A stretch of 64,000 bases of DNA from Zanthoxylum bungeanum (taxonomy: Eukaryota > Streptophyta > Magnoliopsida > Sapindales > Rutaceae), in NCBI GenBank assembly GCA_019454045.1, contig SKCR01001877.1:1-64000 (forward strand), written 5' to 3'. The translations under genes and the position numbers were made by a program. Below are positions 32,091 to 44,374 of this stretch, one piece after another. Below the pieces are notes generated by a model. The model searched no databases. It was not told the DNA's origin and saw nothing but the letters and a program-made list of their open reading frames with translations. Position 1 is the first letter of the stretch, and each line of letters starts with the position of its first letter.

Positions 32091-32182
32091 ATAATTGGAT
32101 AATCCAATTATGAACTCACTTGAAAAATATTATATAATTGAGAATTGTTTATTGATGTAATTATTAATTTGATTAATAATTA
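32091..32182. repeat. Two palindromes in the copia-F 5' LTR
   Basis: ATAATTGGAT-A-ATCCAATTAT (32091-32111, perfect 10-bp arms) and TAATTATTAAT-TTG-ATTAATAATTA (32158-32182, perfect 11-bp arms). Both are kept without change in the 3' LTR (39814-39834 and ~39878-39902). Confidence 0.7.
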
Positions 32183-32501
32183 TATAATGTCACACTTTGA
32201 AATTATATATTAAAGTGTTTAATATATAGTTTTTTTATATAATGATTATTAGATCATCATTTAATATAGTATTTGATTTTTAAATTAAAATTGATTTAAT
32301 TCAAAATCAAATATGTAATTTATATCATGATATAAGTTACATGTTAAATTTTAATTTCAAATTAAATAATATTTGATATTATATTTAAGTTTGAAATTAA
32401 TAATTGTGTTGTGACAAAAATGTCATTGGCCAATATTTATATCTGTAATTAGGGTTAGGGTTAATTTTGTAAATGTATAATTAATTAACCTAAACTCTAT
32501 A

Positions 32502-32509
32502 TATAAATA
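32502..32509 (+). promoter_or_regulatory. TATA box, copia-F 5' LTR
   Basis: TATAAATA, conserved at 40225-40232 in the 3' LTR and followed by a CT-rich segment in both. Confidence 0.6.
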
Positions 32510-33458
32510 AGAAGTTTTTCTCTTCACATTCTAACCCTACCCACTTTCTCATCTTTTCAATGAGATTGTAAAGAGAGAAAAAGAAGAGAAAAGGTGTAGG
32601 AAAATTTTCTAAAGAAAATTTTTCTTAAGTGAGTTACCCCGAGCCCACCCTCACGTATTTCTGGTGGTGAGACATTACACGGAAGATCCATCTGATTCCT
32701 TATGCAAGCTTACGACAAAATCCAAGTTGCGTGAGTCCTAGTCGCAAGGCTGATATGTGCTCACGGCAAAATCAAATACATGGCTCATGTTGCATGAAGA
32801 AGCTAAAACGGCACAGGCAGCTTTTGAGTATTTGCTGGCGCAATTTATTTTGCTCCTTTGATCATCATACAACAAGGTTAATTATTATTAACAAATAGGA
32901 CGTGATGCATGATGTGTGCATGGATAGCTAAGTCATGGATTTTAAATGCAAAATACATTTGCAACGTTACACAGCTATGATATGGCTGTATTTTGTCCAT
33001 TTGAGTTGTACATGTGGAGGGCATGTTAATGATCAACTATGTGTCGCACTATGACCATGCCATGAATTTTGCTTGTGAGTTGTCAATGATCTGGACGTGG
33101 CTTTGATTTGGACGTGGCTGACTGAGATGAATCACATGTAAATTTGCGTGATCAAATTGCCTGGTGCGTGACTAGTTAGTAAACTAGTTCAAGGCAGGCT
33201 GGGCAAAATGGCTTGGAGAGCTGGTCCATGGCTGGTCGTGCATGGCGGATGATGTTGCATGGGAGATCTTGGGTCACTGAATTTTATGGTTCTTGTGTGA
33301 CGAGCATTCGTCGGTGAATAAAATACAAGACTGTTCGGTTCTGAATTTTTGTCAGCAAAAAATTCTGGATTAATATGAGGAGAACACAAAAAATTTCCAA
33401 AGTCGATCCAGGGTACCTAAGTCACTTCCGCTGCACGAGAAAAAGCGTTCGCTACAAA

Positions 33459-33475
33459 TGGTATCAAAAGCGAGG
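33459..33475 (+). other. Primer-binding site, copia-F (initiator tRNA-Met)
   Basis: TGGTATCAAAAGCGAGG two bases after the LTR end, close to the canonical TGGTATCAGAGC. Confidence 0.85.
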
Positions 33476-35940
33476 TTGAAAAGTATTCTAACTCTTCTCT
33501 TTTAATTTTAATTATGCGATAATTAATGTATTTATTTTATGTATGAGATGCAAGAGAAATAAAAATTTTATATTTTATGACATAAGAGTGACTGAGTGAG
33601 CATAAAATTTAAATAAATATATTTTAAGAAATAAAATTATTCATGTGATGATATTTATTTACTTTAAATGCATTTATTGTAAATTGTTCCGGTTTTTTGA
33701 TTTTATTAGTGTTTTTGGAAATATAAGGCCATAAGGTCATTTTAGGAATTAATTACAAATGTTGTATTTAATTTTACTGTGTAACATATGGAGCGCATTG
33801 TCAAGGAGTACACTAAGGTACTAATTGAGCAATGTTTGGTAAATGTGGATCGTGGTTATGGGAAGCTATGGTGAGCATAGGTATGGTGAGATCGACAACG
33901 GCATGTGGAGGTGATTACCACGCAAAAACATGTCTTATGAGCCAAAGTGCTAATGTGGTCCGTAGTGAACACATGACTACTTGAAGCATTATATCCATAT
34001 ATTGCGAATGTTATTACTCGAGAAGCAAACTTTCTGCAGAACAATCCATGGAGTCAAGAGTTGAAGACGAAGGAATGCCTTGGGTATTTTATGTATTAAT
34101 TAGATTAATATAGAAAACCAAAAAACCCTATCAATACATTAGTTTTTATTGTATGTATGTTTACAATTCAAATTGTTTGAATAACATGTCATATAGCATA
34201 GGATGCCCACTCACGCATTATAACCTGACATGACAGTAAATGCATGTTGACTTAATCTAAGCATAAGAGTTATGTAAAATTTAAAATAGTTAAAATTTAG
34301 ATTAATACATGCAAATAAATTAAATAGTTTAATTTGAATAAGTTTTAAATTTGGTAATTCGAGTAAAGACAATTGATAGGAGACTAGTTATTAAATTTGA
34401 TATATAGGATGGAAACGCGGTTATAAACTCCACAGCCGATTCTGAATGGATGGTAGTATGGTCTGCACTCGGGATACAACTCCACGTACCAATTAAAAAT
34501 AACATAAGCCACCTACACCTAATTAAATAATTTAATTAAATAATTCCATAAATCTGAATTTTATTTTAAACTTAAAATAGTGAACTAAAATTTTAAGAGT
34601 TAAAATTGAAATAGCTCATTAAAAATAACACTTAATTAATTTATTTAATTAAGGTATTAGTTTGGAGTAATAAGTTTTAGTGAACAAAATTTTAAGTGTT
34701 AAAATTTGGAGATGTCACTAATCATCAACTAGTATTAATTAGGTTATATTTTTAGCCGTGCATAATCTAAAAAAATTAAATACTAGTGTAATTGAAACTT
34801 TAAACTATAAAATAATGAGTGGGAGATGGTTATATGACAATATATCCTGCGATCTCCGTTGTTAGTCAAAAAACGTGAGATTCAAAAGACGCCTCGAGAC
34901 GGCTTATTTCCGTCCCCTACGGGTGGTGTCCATTTTGGGTCAGTATCAAGGTTGGATTCCGAGAGGATAGGAACTTTAGATGTATCTGGTGAACTGACCT
35001 ACCATATGGCGGAACTTCACTAGTTAAGTCCAAGGGTTCTTCAACAACGGGTCATACTAACAAAGGAATATTAAAGGTTAATAGAAATCTTTTGATCAAA
35101 TCAAACAATGGTTGGTTAATTTAAGAATACGAGTTATTCCCGCATATATTAATCAATTGAGATTATCTCGATCTATCAGCAAATACTTGACCTACCCTAC
35201 GATGACACTTATTTGTGGGATGATAGATTTATGTGGCATAATAATTATTTTTAGGTTTCTGATTCATTTTACATGGTCCATGCATCATGTTTAATTTTAT
35301 GCCAAAATACGTGTGATGATTTTAATATGCGATGAGTGAAATTTTTGAATGCATGTTTATCTTAAAATTTACCAGCCATTTTTTATGATATTTCCATACT
35401 TACTAACGACTAATATACGAGAGAAAGTTATGTTCAAAGAAAAGTAAAATGAAAGTTGTCGTGGTCTTTTGAAGACCTACATTTATCTTGAAGGAGAAGT
35501 GTCCTCCAGAGCCAAGTTGTATATGATACCCACCAAAGGTGGGTATAGCCAATGAGAAGACCCATTGCTACTTGCTATTTGGGATGTTTGGTGTTCTTGC
35601 TGCAAAGCATGAACCAATGCCTACAACATACATGATGATGTAGTCATTGCAGGATATGTTCGGGTATCATTCGGAACGGTAACATCATGAGGCCTTAGTC
35701 TCAATGATGACAACGAAGATGAAGGAGGGAACATCCATCCAAAAGAAAGTTTTGAGGATGATGACTCACTTCAATGGGGCTGCCTATAGTTAGGTGACCA
35801 TGATAGTAGGATTTCTTTCGAAGAGTTTCCTGTAGTTTAAGAGCAACTTTGTTGTGAACAAGTTGATTTTCACTCTTACATAAGTGCTATTTATGCTCAC
35901 CTCTTTAGAGTCCATGTTGATGGATCCTCGTAAACCTAGT
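33476..35940 (+). other. Copia-F leader and gag region, largely unrecognisable
   Basis: AT-rich, with no ORF I can identify as gag. The segment 33785-34080 might be degraded gag but shows no motif. At 34396-34490 lies the ~95-bp block known from Tat LTRs. 34860-35060 (GGATTCCGAGAGGATAGG...) looks like copia leader. The short frame at 35112-35294 has no support. Confidence 0.4.
34396..34490 (+). other. ~95-bp conserved block inside copia-F
   Basis: AGGATGGAAACGC, CCGATTCTGAATGGATGG and GGGATACAACTCCACGTACC in the same order and spacing as in the Tat LTRs, here in the leader of a copia element. The flanks show no further Tat sequence. Confidence 0.7.
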
Positions 35941-36225
35941 GGAGAGGCAAGTGTTGCCGAGTCTTTCAAAACTGTAAAGCAAAGAAAAAAACAATAGTAA
36001 AGGCTAATGGTACATCTACTTGATACATGGAAAGACCTTGCTGAAGGAAATTTTACCATGAGAGCTAGGATAGAGAATGTTGTTTCAGTAAAAGCAGTGG
36101 GAGTTATCAGTTTTCAATCTTCCAATAAAAGTTATTTGAATTTAAATAATTTATTGTTTATTCATGTTTTGTCGCAAAAATTTGATTTCTATTTCAAAAC
36201 TATTGCATGATGGTTTCAATTTTAT
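35940..36225 (+). pseudogene. Copia-F protease relic
   Basis: 36007-36210 reads DTWKDLAEGNFTMRARIENVVSVKAVG...LNNLLFIHVLSQKF. It aligns with the region after the active site of copia proteases (W..L..GE.TMRVG.G..V...AVG...L.LNNVLYVP). The active-site part upstream is in another frame and not recognisable. Confidence 0.65.
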
Positions 36226-36289
36226 TTAATAATGATAGTTATTATTTCAAAAATGGATTACCTATATGCAAAGGAAACTAGGAGATAAC

Positions 36290-37000
36290 TTGTATGTGTT
36301 AAGATTGTTAACACATAACACACTACTCAACACTGAGATGTTTAAGGTTGAAAAAACCTAAAACTAAATGGCAAATGATTTCTCACAATAATGCATATCT
36401 ATGGCATCTCAGACTTGGCCATATTTACCATGACAAGATAAACATATTAGTAGAAACTGGATCTTTAAGTTAGTTAAACGACCGCAACTTACCAATCTAT
36501 GAGTATAGTCTAGAAGGTAATATGACCAATAGACATTTTATTGGAAAAGAGCTAAGAGCCAATTAATCACTATGTGATTATGAATATTTCGTCACATTTT
36601 TTATGATTATTCTAAATATGTGCATGTTTACCTAATGCAACATAAATCAGGTACCTTTGAAAATTTCAAAGAGTATTGTACTAAGGTTGATAACCGAATA
36701 GGTAAAGATACCAAAATTCTACGATCAGATCGTGGAGGAGAATACCTCGACAATGAATTAGAAGAGTTCTTTATTGAATTGGTATGGAATCCTAACTCAT
36801 AACACTTGGAACACCACATCAGAATGGTGTTCCAGAAAGGAGAAATCAAACCCTACGAGACATGGTGAGATCAATGTTTATTGATAGTGAAACTATTGAT
36901 GAATTATTTTATATTCTAAGAAGAGATCAAATTGTTTGTATTTATTGAGGATGACTATATGAGAGAATTCATACCTCGTAGTAAATTGGTACTCGTGGAG
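36290..37000 (+). pseudogene. Copia-F integrase relic
   Basis: GAG-pre-integrase sequence NNAYLWHLRLGHIYHDKI near 36385-36440. The core follows with YVHVYLMQHKSGTFENFKEY and the second catalytic Asp in ILRSDRGGEYL (36717-36750). NGVPERRNQTLRDMVRSM-like sequence lies at 36825-36880 after a frameshift. The first catalytic region (usually HSDVCGP) is not clear. Confidence 0.75.
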
Positions 37001-37199
37001 TTAATTTCTGGTTAGACTAATACATGACCAATAACAGTTGATGACAATTACAATAACATAACACCTTTGAAATCTGAGTGTCAGATGTAGTAATATCAAG
37101 AGAGTTTACCATCTAGACGTAGTGGGAGGATTGTGCGACAACTTGATAGCTATCTAGGGTTTGGAGAGACAAGAGTTTTCACCTCCAATAATTATGTAG

Positions 37200-38200
37200 A
37201 TGATCTATTGAGCTAACGTAGTGCAATGGATGATCTTGATAAAAATGAATGACTCAAAGCCATGAATCTCGAGATAAAGTCTATGTACCCCAACTTAGTC
37301 TGGGATCTTGTAGGCCACCTTGATGGGATAAAACCTATAGGATGTAAGTGGACCTATGAGAAGAAGAAATGAATAGATGGGAAGCTACCGACCTTCAAAG
37401 CTAGGTTAGTGGCCTAGGGTTATACCTAGTAAGAGGAAGTCCACTATGAGGAGATTTTCTCGACAGCGGCCATGCTTAAATCTATTCGTGCTCTTATATC
37501 CATTCATACATATTGTGAATATGAGAAATAGCTAATGGGCATCAAGATAACATTCTTTAATGCTAGTCTTGATGAGAGCATCTATACGTTGAAACCAGAG
37601 AGATTCATTGTCTAAGGTCAAGATTAAAAATTTGCAAGCTGCAGAGGTCTATTTATGGATTGAAGCAAGCATCTTGATCTTGGAAAATAAAATTTGATGC
37701 GGTGATCAAGTCTTATGATTTTGGGCAAAATGTCGATAAGCATTGTATATACAAGTATTTCATTTGCGAAAAGGTAGTTTTTCTAGTATTGTACGTCAAT
37801 GATATTTTACTCATTGAGAATGGTGTAAAAGTATTATCCGAAGTAAAATTCTGACTAGCTAACCAATTCCAAATGAAAGATTTGAGAAATGCGAGTTGTG
37901 TATTTGAGATCTAGATTATTCGGGATCACAAGAGACGACTGTTAGATGTGTCTCAAGCATCATATATCGACAAGATTGTTGTTCGATATTGGATGTTGAA
38001 TTCCAAGAAAGGTATTTTACCCCCATCAACATGTAATTCACTTGTCGAATGATTAGTTTCTTAAGACACCTCAAGCAGTTGAGGAGATGAGACATATCCC
38101 ACATGCCTCTACTTTTGGAAGTCTCATATATACAATGCACAAGACTAGACATATGTTATTCAGTGGGAGCAGTCAGTGGTTTTCAGTCTAACCTAGGATT
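37200..38200 (+). pseudogene. Copia-F reverse transcriptase relic
   Basis: Motifs with many stops: MYPNLVWDLVG, GIKPIGCKWTYEKKK, KARLVA*GYT, EEIFSTAAMLKSIRALI, and the catalytic box as YVND (37792-37803) in place of YVDD, so a catalytic Asp is Asn. HIPHASTFGSLIYTMHKTR near 38090-38150 marks the end. Inactive. Confidence 0.75.
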
Positions 38201-38289
38201 AGATTAGTGGGTGACTATAAAACATATTCTCAAGAGAACGAGAGACTATATGCTTGTATAAGCTGGTGGAGATATGATCCTTATAGGAC

Positions 38290-38740
38290 ATAGAAATTCT
38301 GATTTTTAGTTGGATGTAGATGATTATAAATCAATATCCCAATCAGTATTCACCATAGTTGGTGGAGTCATAGTATGGAGGAGTATAATACAATATGTTA
38401 TTGTGAACTCCACCATGGAGGCTGAATATGTAGCAGCTTGTGAAACAACTAAGGTAGCAGTATGACTCCATAAATTCTTGGAAGATCTGGAAGTTGTTCT
38501 AGATATGAATATATCACTCACACTTTATTATGATAATAGCGGTGCAATGGTAAAATTCCAAAGAACAAAGAGGCCACAAGAGAGGGAAGCATATAGAGAG
38601 GAAATATCATCTCTTTAGTTAGATGTTGCAATAGTGTTCTGCAGACAATCTGGTTGTTTCGCTTACAAAGACCGTAACGACTAAAGTGTTTAAAGTTCAC
38701 CTAGAGGGTCTAGGATTATGTGATATATCTCATTTGCTCT
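38290..38740 (+). pseudogene. Copia-F RNase H relic
   Basis: QSVFTIVGGVIVWRS, STMEAEYVAACETTK (~38410-38455) and YYDNSGAM (~38525) are the copia RNase H landmarks. RPQEREAYREE stands where KRTKHIDVRYHFIRE is expected. The frame is broken downstream to the PPT. Confidence 0.75.
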
Positions 38741-38742
38741 AG

Positions 38743-38756
38743 TACAAGTAGGAGGT
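38743..38756 (+). other. Copia-F polypurine tract
   Basis: TACAAGTAGGAGGT directly before the LTR start TGTTGGGATATATG, a typical copia arrangement. Confidence 0.75.
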
Positions 38757-40964
38757 TGTTGGGATATATGCCCAATAGCATAATGTAATATTTAAACGGG
38801 ATGCTATTTTAAGTAATAAATGATGCAGTTATCCATTTATTAAAATGTTGATTTTAAAAATTACATATTATAAATTATCATGTATGTCCTTTGATACTAA
38901 ATGTACTTTCAGATTTAGTGTATAAGTGTTATACATAAAAGAATTTAAATATGAAATTAGTATTCCTAAATAGTCCGTAGAGAGCAAACAAAGACGGGCA
39001 CCTTGTTTGTCGTTTATCAATAGCTGCAGTCCATTCCATATTGTATGACGACTTTGATCCAGGTTCGTTCATGTGGTGACATGAGAATGGAGGCACCTTA
39101 TATGATGCAATCATATAGGACTGGACCAAGACAAAAATAAATTTCTTTTAATATCCGTTAAACAAAGAAATTCATATAAATCTAATAGATGATCACATAT
39201 GGGTTGATCTTAATCCTGAGTGTGTTACGAACTCCTGCATGGCAGGCTATGTCCTTTGATTTACGAAGGTGAGATTGGTGAAGCAATCCCGACCAATAGC
39301 TACGTATTTTGGGGACATGGTTTGGTGTATATCTGAGGACGTTTTACATTAATATGAAATCCACTCATTCTTGCGAGAAGTAAATGAGTATCTTCCTTAA
39401 GGGTTGATTCGGAACTTGAACGATTAGAGCGCTCAAGTATTTCTTTTACGAATATAAAGATTAATATTCATAATAGTTATGAATAAATCATTCATTAGAG
39501 AATCAATGGTACTTATGACACAAAATAATTAGAGGGGTGTAACAGACATTATGACCCGACTCTAATTATGAGATACTCGTGGAGAGTCAATCTATATGTA
39601 GTGATTATATCGGTGGATGCCGATGACTTTTGGTGTAAAATATATCTGCAGTGACGAGAGTGCAGCTTTAGGTTTTTAGTGGAATAATCGAAAGTTAATA
39701 AGTCAGAATATTTAATTAAAGAGTTTTAATTAATATTTCGATATTATTGGAGCTCAGAATTATAAGTCCATTTGGTCCCGGTATTAGCTCGTTACACTAT
39801 AGAAATCCATGGAATAATTGGATAATCCAATTATGAACTCACTTGAAAAATATTAAATAATTAGAATTATTTATTGATGTAATTATTAATTTGATTAATA
39901 ATTATATAATATCACATTTTGAAATTATATATTAAAGTGTTTAATATATAGTTTTTTATATTAATGATTATTAGATAATCTTTTAATATAGGATTTGATT
40001 TTTAAATTAAATTTGATTTAATTCAAAATCAAATATGTAATTTATATCATGATATAAGGTACATGTTAAATTTTAATTTAAAATTAAATGATATTTGATA
40101 TTATATTTAATTTTTGAAATTAATAATTTTGTTGTGACAAAAATGCCATTAGCCAATATTTATATGTCTAATTAGGATTAGGGTTAGTTTTGTAAATGTA
40201 TATTTAATTAACCTAAATCCTAAATATAAATAAGAAGCTTTTCTCTTCATATTCTAACTCTAGCCACTTTCTCATCTTTTTAATGAGATTATAAAGACAG
40301 AAAAAGGAGAGAAAAGATGCAGGAAAATTTTCAATTGAGAAAATTTTTCTTAAGTGAGTTACCTAGAACCCACACTCACGGATTTCTGGTGGTGAGACAT
40401 AACACAAAAGATCAAGTGGTGGATGTGATTCCTTATGCAAGCTCACAGAAAAATCCAAGTTGCGTGAATCCAAGTCGCAAGGCTGATATGCTCACGGCAA
40501 AATCAAATACATGGCTCATGCTGTATGAAGAAGCTGAAACGGCACAGGCAGGTTTTTAGTATTGCTGGCGCAATTTATTTTGCTCTTTTGATCATCATGC
40601 AACAACGTTAATTATTATTAACAAATAGGACGTGATGCATGATGTGTGCATGGATAGCTAAGTCATGGATTTTAAATGCAAAATAGCTTTGCAACGTTAC
40701 ACAGCTATGATATGGCTGTATTTTGTTCATTTGAGTTGTACATGTGGACGGCATGTTGATGATCAACTATGTGGCGCACTATGACCATGCCATGAATTTT
40801 GCTTGTGGTTGACTCCGATGAATCACATGTAAAGTGGCGTGATCAAATTGCCTGGTGCGTGACTAGTTAATAAACTAGTTCAAGGCAGGATGGGCAAAAT
40901 GGCGTGGAGAGCTGGTCCATGGCTGGTCGTGCATGGCGGATGATGTTGCGTGGGAGATCATGTG

Positions 40965-42777
40965 TGATCGGTGGTCAATACACACGTTACACAAGCGCAC
41001 GTATCGCTCAAGTAGTATAAAATGTATCGATCCCACGAGAACTTAATACCTAGGCTATCAATTTATGAAGTTAAATGTTTACAAGTATCTAATAGATTGA
41101 TTGTTGATTGGATGATGATTTTTATCTGAAACAAGTAAATAAAACAGTGCGAAAATAAATTAAAGGAAAATTCAATATTATTAAAGTATCTAGGGTTGTG
41201 AATCATTCCAATATCTTTTAAAGATGAAGTGATTGTCTTATGTTTGTGCAATATATTGATTTATTAACTTGAAACACGAAATTATGAAAAGCCTCTTCCG
41301 ATGATCAGATGCAACCACCCAAAGTAACCCAATTAACTATATTCATATGTTAACTAAGTTACCTGAATTCATTAAGATTAAGTTCCAATTGTGGCTACCC
41401 CCGACTGACAGGTATATTTCTATCCTATAAGGAAATCTACCTAAGAGTCATTTTCCCCAAGGTGAGATCATGAGCTATTGAGTCTAAAGCTAAACCTAAA
41501 ATCCATTTTCCAAATTCATTTTAAGTTTACCAAATCAATCTTATTAATGGCCAGTTAACAAGAAGCATTAAGACCAAGGCTCAATAAATAAACATTTATA
41601 TTACCCAAAACATAAAATAACCACTTATAAAACGGTGATATCAGAATTCATCACAACCCCAGATATGGTATTTAGTTACAACACATATCTAGGACTAGTA
41701 AAAACTTAAATAAAGAAAATGACATAAAGTAAACTTGGAATTAAAAAGATAAAATTAAACAATAAAATAAAATATTGCGGTTAGAGGATCCACTATTATT
41801 ACTTCTAATTTAGATATCTCTCTTATTATAATATATAAACTTGCATGACATTACCAACCGACTATATAGGCGGTATCCTGATTAAGTCAGATTTTAGATT
41901 AATTCCAACCGATCATAAAGGCAGTATCCCATTAAGTTCGGTTAAAATCAATTTTATTAAGTCCAACCGACCATAAAGGCGGTATCCCATTAAGTCAAGT
42001 TTTAAAATAGTTTATATATTATAACTAAGGGAGATTAATATAAATATTAGTAATAAAAACTTTACCTTTCACCCCAACAGAGGGGAGTTACCTCCTCATA
42101 CTGAAAAGTAAAATAATGAAAGATCTACTGCATAAAATAAAAATTAAATACAAGAAAACTGTAAATAAACAAACAAGATACAATTTTTTTAATATTCTTA
42201 AGGAAATCCCCAGAAGAATGTATGAATTTTCCTTCTGATTTCGGCCTAAATTTATAGACAAAATTTGGTCCCATGCGTCGCGATGCGTGAGGGTCTGCGC
42301 GTCGCGACACGTCGTTAATCTTCGACACGTGTACGTGGTTTGACGAGATGATAACACCTGGCTGTCGCAGAAATTATTGGCTCGACGTCACGATGCGTGA
42401 AGTTGTGTGCGTCACGATGCTAACGTTATGCTGACGTAAGTGATGACGTGTCATGAGGCTGAATTATTGGCAGACGTCATGCCGCGTGATGATGACGCAC
42501 GTGCTGACGTGGTGATGATGTGACAATGACAAGTGTCGATAGCTTAATAATTGATGCCCGTCGCGACACAGAGGATGTGCGCATAACGACGCAAAATTCC
42601 AATTTTGTCATTTTGTTCAGTTTTTCACCTTTTAGCCCTGATTTGATTCCAGTGAGACTGAAATCTTATTTATCTATAAAATACACAAAACACAACAAAA
42701 TATTCACAAAACTCACGAAACTATACAAAGTAATAAGTAAAAGAGGCGGTAAATATTGATATATTTTCCGCTTATCA
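40965..42777 (-). mobile_element. Solo LTR G (Athila type) inside the copia-F 3' LTR
   Basis: On the minus strand it starts TGATAAGCGGAAAATAT (42777) and ends CCACCGATCA (40965), with TG...CA ends like Athila-B. The copia-F LTR resumes on the other side at the same point as in its sister LTR (AGATC|TTGGGTCACTG). Flanks ATGTG (40960-40964) and ATTGG (42778-42782) may be a diverged 5-bp target duplication. No PBS, PPT or internal sequence. TATA at 42249-42256. Hairpin repeats at 41845-41990. 42240-42600 is unusually CpG-rich (CGTCGCGACGC-like). Confidence 0.85.
41845..41990 (-). repeat. Hairpin repeats in solo LTR G
   Basis: Three units like the minus-strand ACCGCCTTTATGGTCGGT, ~55 bp apart, homologous to those in LTRs B and K. 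Confidence 0.65.
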
Positions 42778-42962
42778 ATTGGTCACTGAATTTTATGGTT
42801 TATGTGTGATGAACTTTCGTCAGTGAATAAAATACAAGGCTGTTCGGTTCTGAATTTTTGGTAAAAAAATTCTTGATTAATATTAGGAGTGTAGAAAAAA
42901 TTTCAAGGTCAATCCAGAGTGTCTAAGCCGCTTCCGCTGCGCGAGGGAAAGTGTTCCCTACA

Positions 42963-43168
42963 TTCAGGTTTATGTTCGGGCGGTCTTTTGATTTAAGAAA
43001 AGGTAGGCATGACATATGTGATGTCCAGTCAGTATTTGGCTATATCCCATGGAGTTCCCTAGAGTATTTTTCCCTTCCAACATTCATCCTTGCAATTTTC
43101 CACGCTTTCAGAGAGTGTCCCAATAAGATACTCATAATTGGGCTATGCATAAAAATACAGTATCTACA
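42963..43168 (-). repeat. Tat-I 3' LTR, first ~206 bp
   Basis: On the minus strand it starts TGTAGATACTGTATTTTTATGC after the PPT, as in Tat-A and Tat-E. The body differs from theirs, so it is a different subfamily. Cut by the copia-F LTR. Confidence 0.7.
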
Positions 43169-43170
43169 AT

Positions 43171-43184
43171 CACCCCCACTTTGG
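43171..43184 (-). other. Tat-I polypurine tract
   Basis: Minus strand CCAAAGTGGGGGTG, two bases before the LTR start. Confidence 0.75.
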
Positions 43185-43479
43185 TAGGCTTTTGTTGTGT
43201 ATGACAATAACAAGTCTATCAAAGACATGCATGTATTTTACTTACCTGATTCGTCGGGCCTCGCCGGACTTACTTGACTTGGTAGCGGTTATTTTATTTT
43301 TGATTGATTTTTTATGGCATTTTGGTGAACTTGAGATGTTCTGGGTTGACTGGTTGACTTGAGCGATATTTCAATCCACTGGGAGTTCTTAATTTGGTAT
43401 GATGGTATTTTGGTCCATCTGAGATGTTCTTGAGTGGCATTTTGATCTGCTCGAGATTTTCTTTTCGGTTGATGGTGTT

Positions 43480-44120
43480 TTTATCCATTTAATGCCTTTT
43501 GGTCCATCCGTTTCTCGTTTCGGCGCGTCTTGGTCTGATTGATGGCCTTTTATACCATCTGCTTTTAGCATTCATCAAATGGCTTTTCTTCCATCAATTT
43601 CTTGGCATTTGGATCCATTTGATGGGCTTTTCTTCCATCTGTTTCTTGGAAATTTTGACCTAACTGATGGACATTTCTTTCATTTGCTCTTGCCGTTTTG
43701 ATCCGACTGATGGGCCTTTCTTCTATCTTCTCTTTGGCATTTTGATCAATTTGATGGACTTTTCTTCCAACTAATTTTTAGCTTATTGCCATTTTGATCC
43801 ATTTGTTTCTCGGCATTTGATATGTTATGATGGGTTTTTCTTCCATCTGCTTGTGGCTTTTTATCCTTCCGATGGGCTTTTCTTCCATCTGCTTGTAACT
43901 TTTTGATCCTCCTGATTGAATTTTCTTCCATCTGTTTTTGGGTTTTTGATCATCCTGATGGGCATTTCTTCCAACTTCTTGTGGATTTGTGATCCTTTTG
44001 ATGGGCTTTTCTTTCATATGTTTGTGGCTTTTTGATCTTTCTGATGAGCTTTTCTTCCATCTACTTCTTGGCTTCTTGGCATTTTGATCCATTTGATGGG
44101 ATTTTCTTCCATATACTTCT
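43480..44120 (-). repeat. ~43-bp minisatellite in the Tat-I 3' UTR
   Basis: About ten or more units of plus-strand GATGGGCTTTTCTTCCATCT + ~23 variable bases ending TTTTGATCC. Clean units near 43620 and 43869-43990 are ~43 bp. The minus ORFs at 43746-44092 are by-products (MEEKPIGRIKSHKQ repeat peptides). Confidence 0.8.
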
Positions 44121-44124
44121 TCTT

Positions 44125-44374
44125 TAGGCAGGCCTCGTTCCCAATATTCTCTTTTGGACGGGCCTTGCCTCCATCATTATTCTTCTAGCGGGCCTCATGT
44201 CTAGTATCTTTTAGACGAGCCTTGCCCTCAGTATTCGTATTTTGGCGGGCCTTGCTCCCCAATATTCTTAGTTTGGACGGGCCTTGCCCTCAGTATTCTT
44301 CTTTTGGCGGGCCTTGCTCCCAATATTCTTCTTTTGGATGGGCCTTGCCCCCAACATTCTTCTTTTGGCATGCC
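44125..44374 (-). repeat. ~30-bp minisatellite in Tat-I (left of Athila-J)
   Basis: Units GGCGGGCCTTGCTCCCAATA + TTCTTCTTTT, alternating with a GACGGGCCTTGCCCTCAG variant. It continues after Athila-J at 52231-52310, proving that J inserted into this array. Confidence 0.8.

Larger units (their letters stand above)
31271..33456 (+). repeat. Copia-F 5' LTR, 5' end truncated
   Basis: Homologous to 38988-42962 minus the G insertion. Ends ...GCTACA before the PBS. The expected TGTTGGGATATATG start (seen at 38757) is absent; the match begins near AAGACGGGCAC. It contains palindromes (32091-32111, 32158-32182) and a TATA box (32502-32509). No gene inside. Confidence 0.8.
31271..42962 (+). mobile_element. 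Copia-F: Ty1/copia element, interrupted in its 3' LTR by solo LTR G
   Basis: 5' LTR 31271-33456 (its first ~235 bp missing), PBS 33459, broken gag/PR/INT/RT/RNase H in copia order, PPT, 3' LTR 38757-42962. The order integrase before RT and the initiator-Met PBS define Ty1/copia. The LTRs match at roughly nine bases in ten by eye. The 3' end sits in the LTR of Tat-I. Confidence 0.85.
38757..42962 (+). repeat. Copia-F 3' LTR (~2.39 kb plus inserted solo LTR G)
   Basis: TGTTGGGATATATGCCC...CCCTACA. The LTR is continuous with the 5' copy except for the 1813-bp insertion at 40965-42777. TATA box at 40225-40232; palindromes at 39814-39834 and ~39878-39902. ORFs such as 40317-40559 are not kept in the other LTR. 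Confidence 0.85.

Noticed and set aside
42240..42600. CpG-rich stretch in solo LTR G as a possible host promoter or CpG island
   Set aside because: It lies inside the LTR body, with GCGTCGCGACGC-like words also seen in the Athila-J LTRs (44640-44705, 51220-51250). It is an LTR feature, not host DNA.
43746..44092. Lys-rich minus ORFs (MEEKPIGRIKSHKQ)
   Set aside because: Minisatellite translation in the Tat-I 3' UTR.
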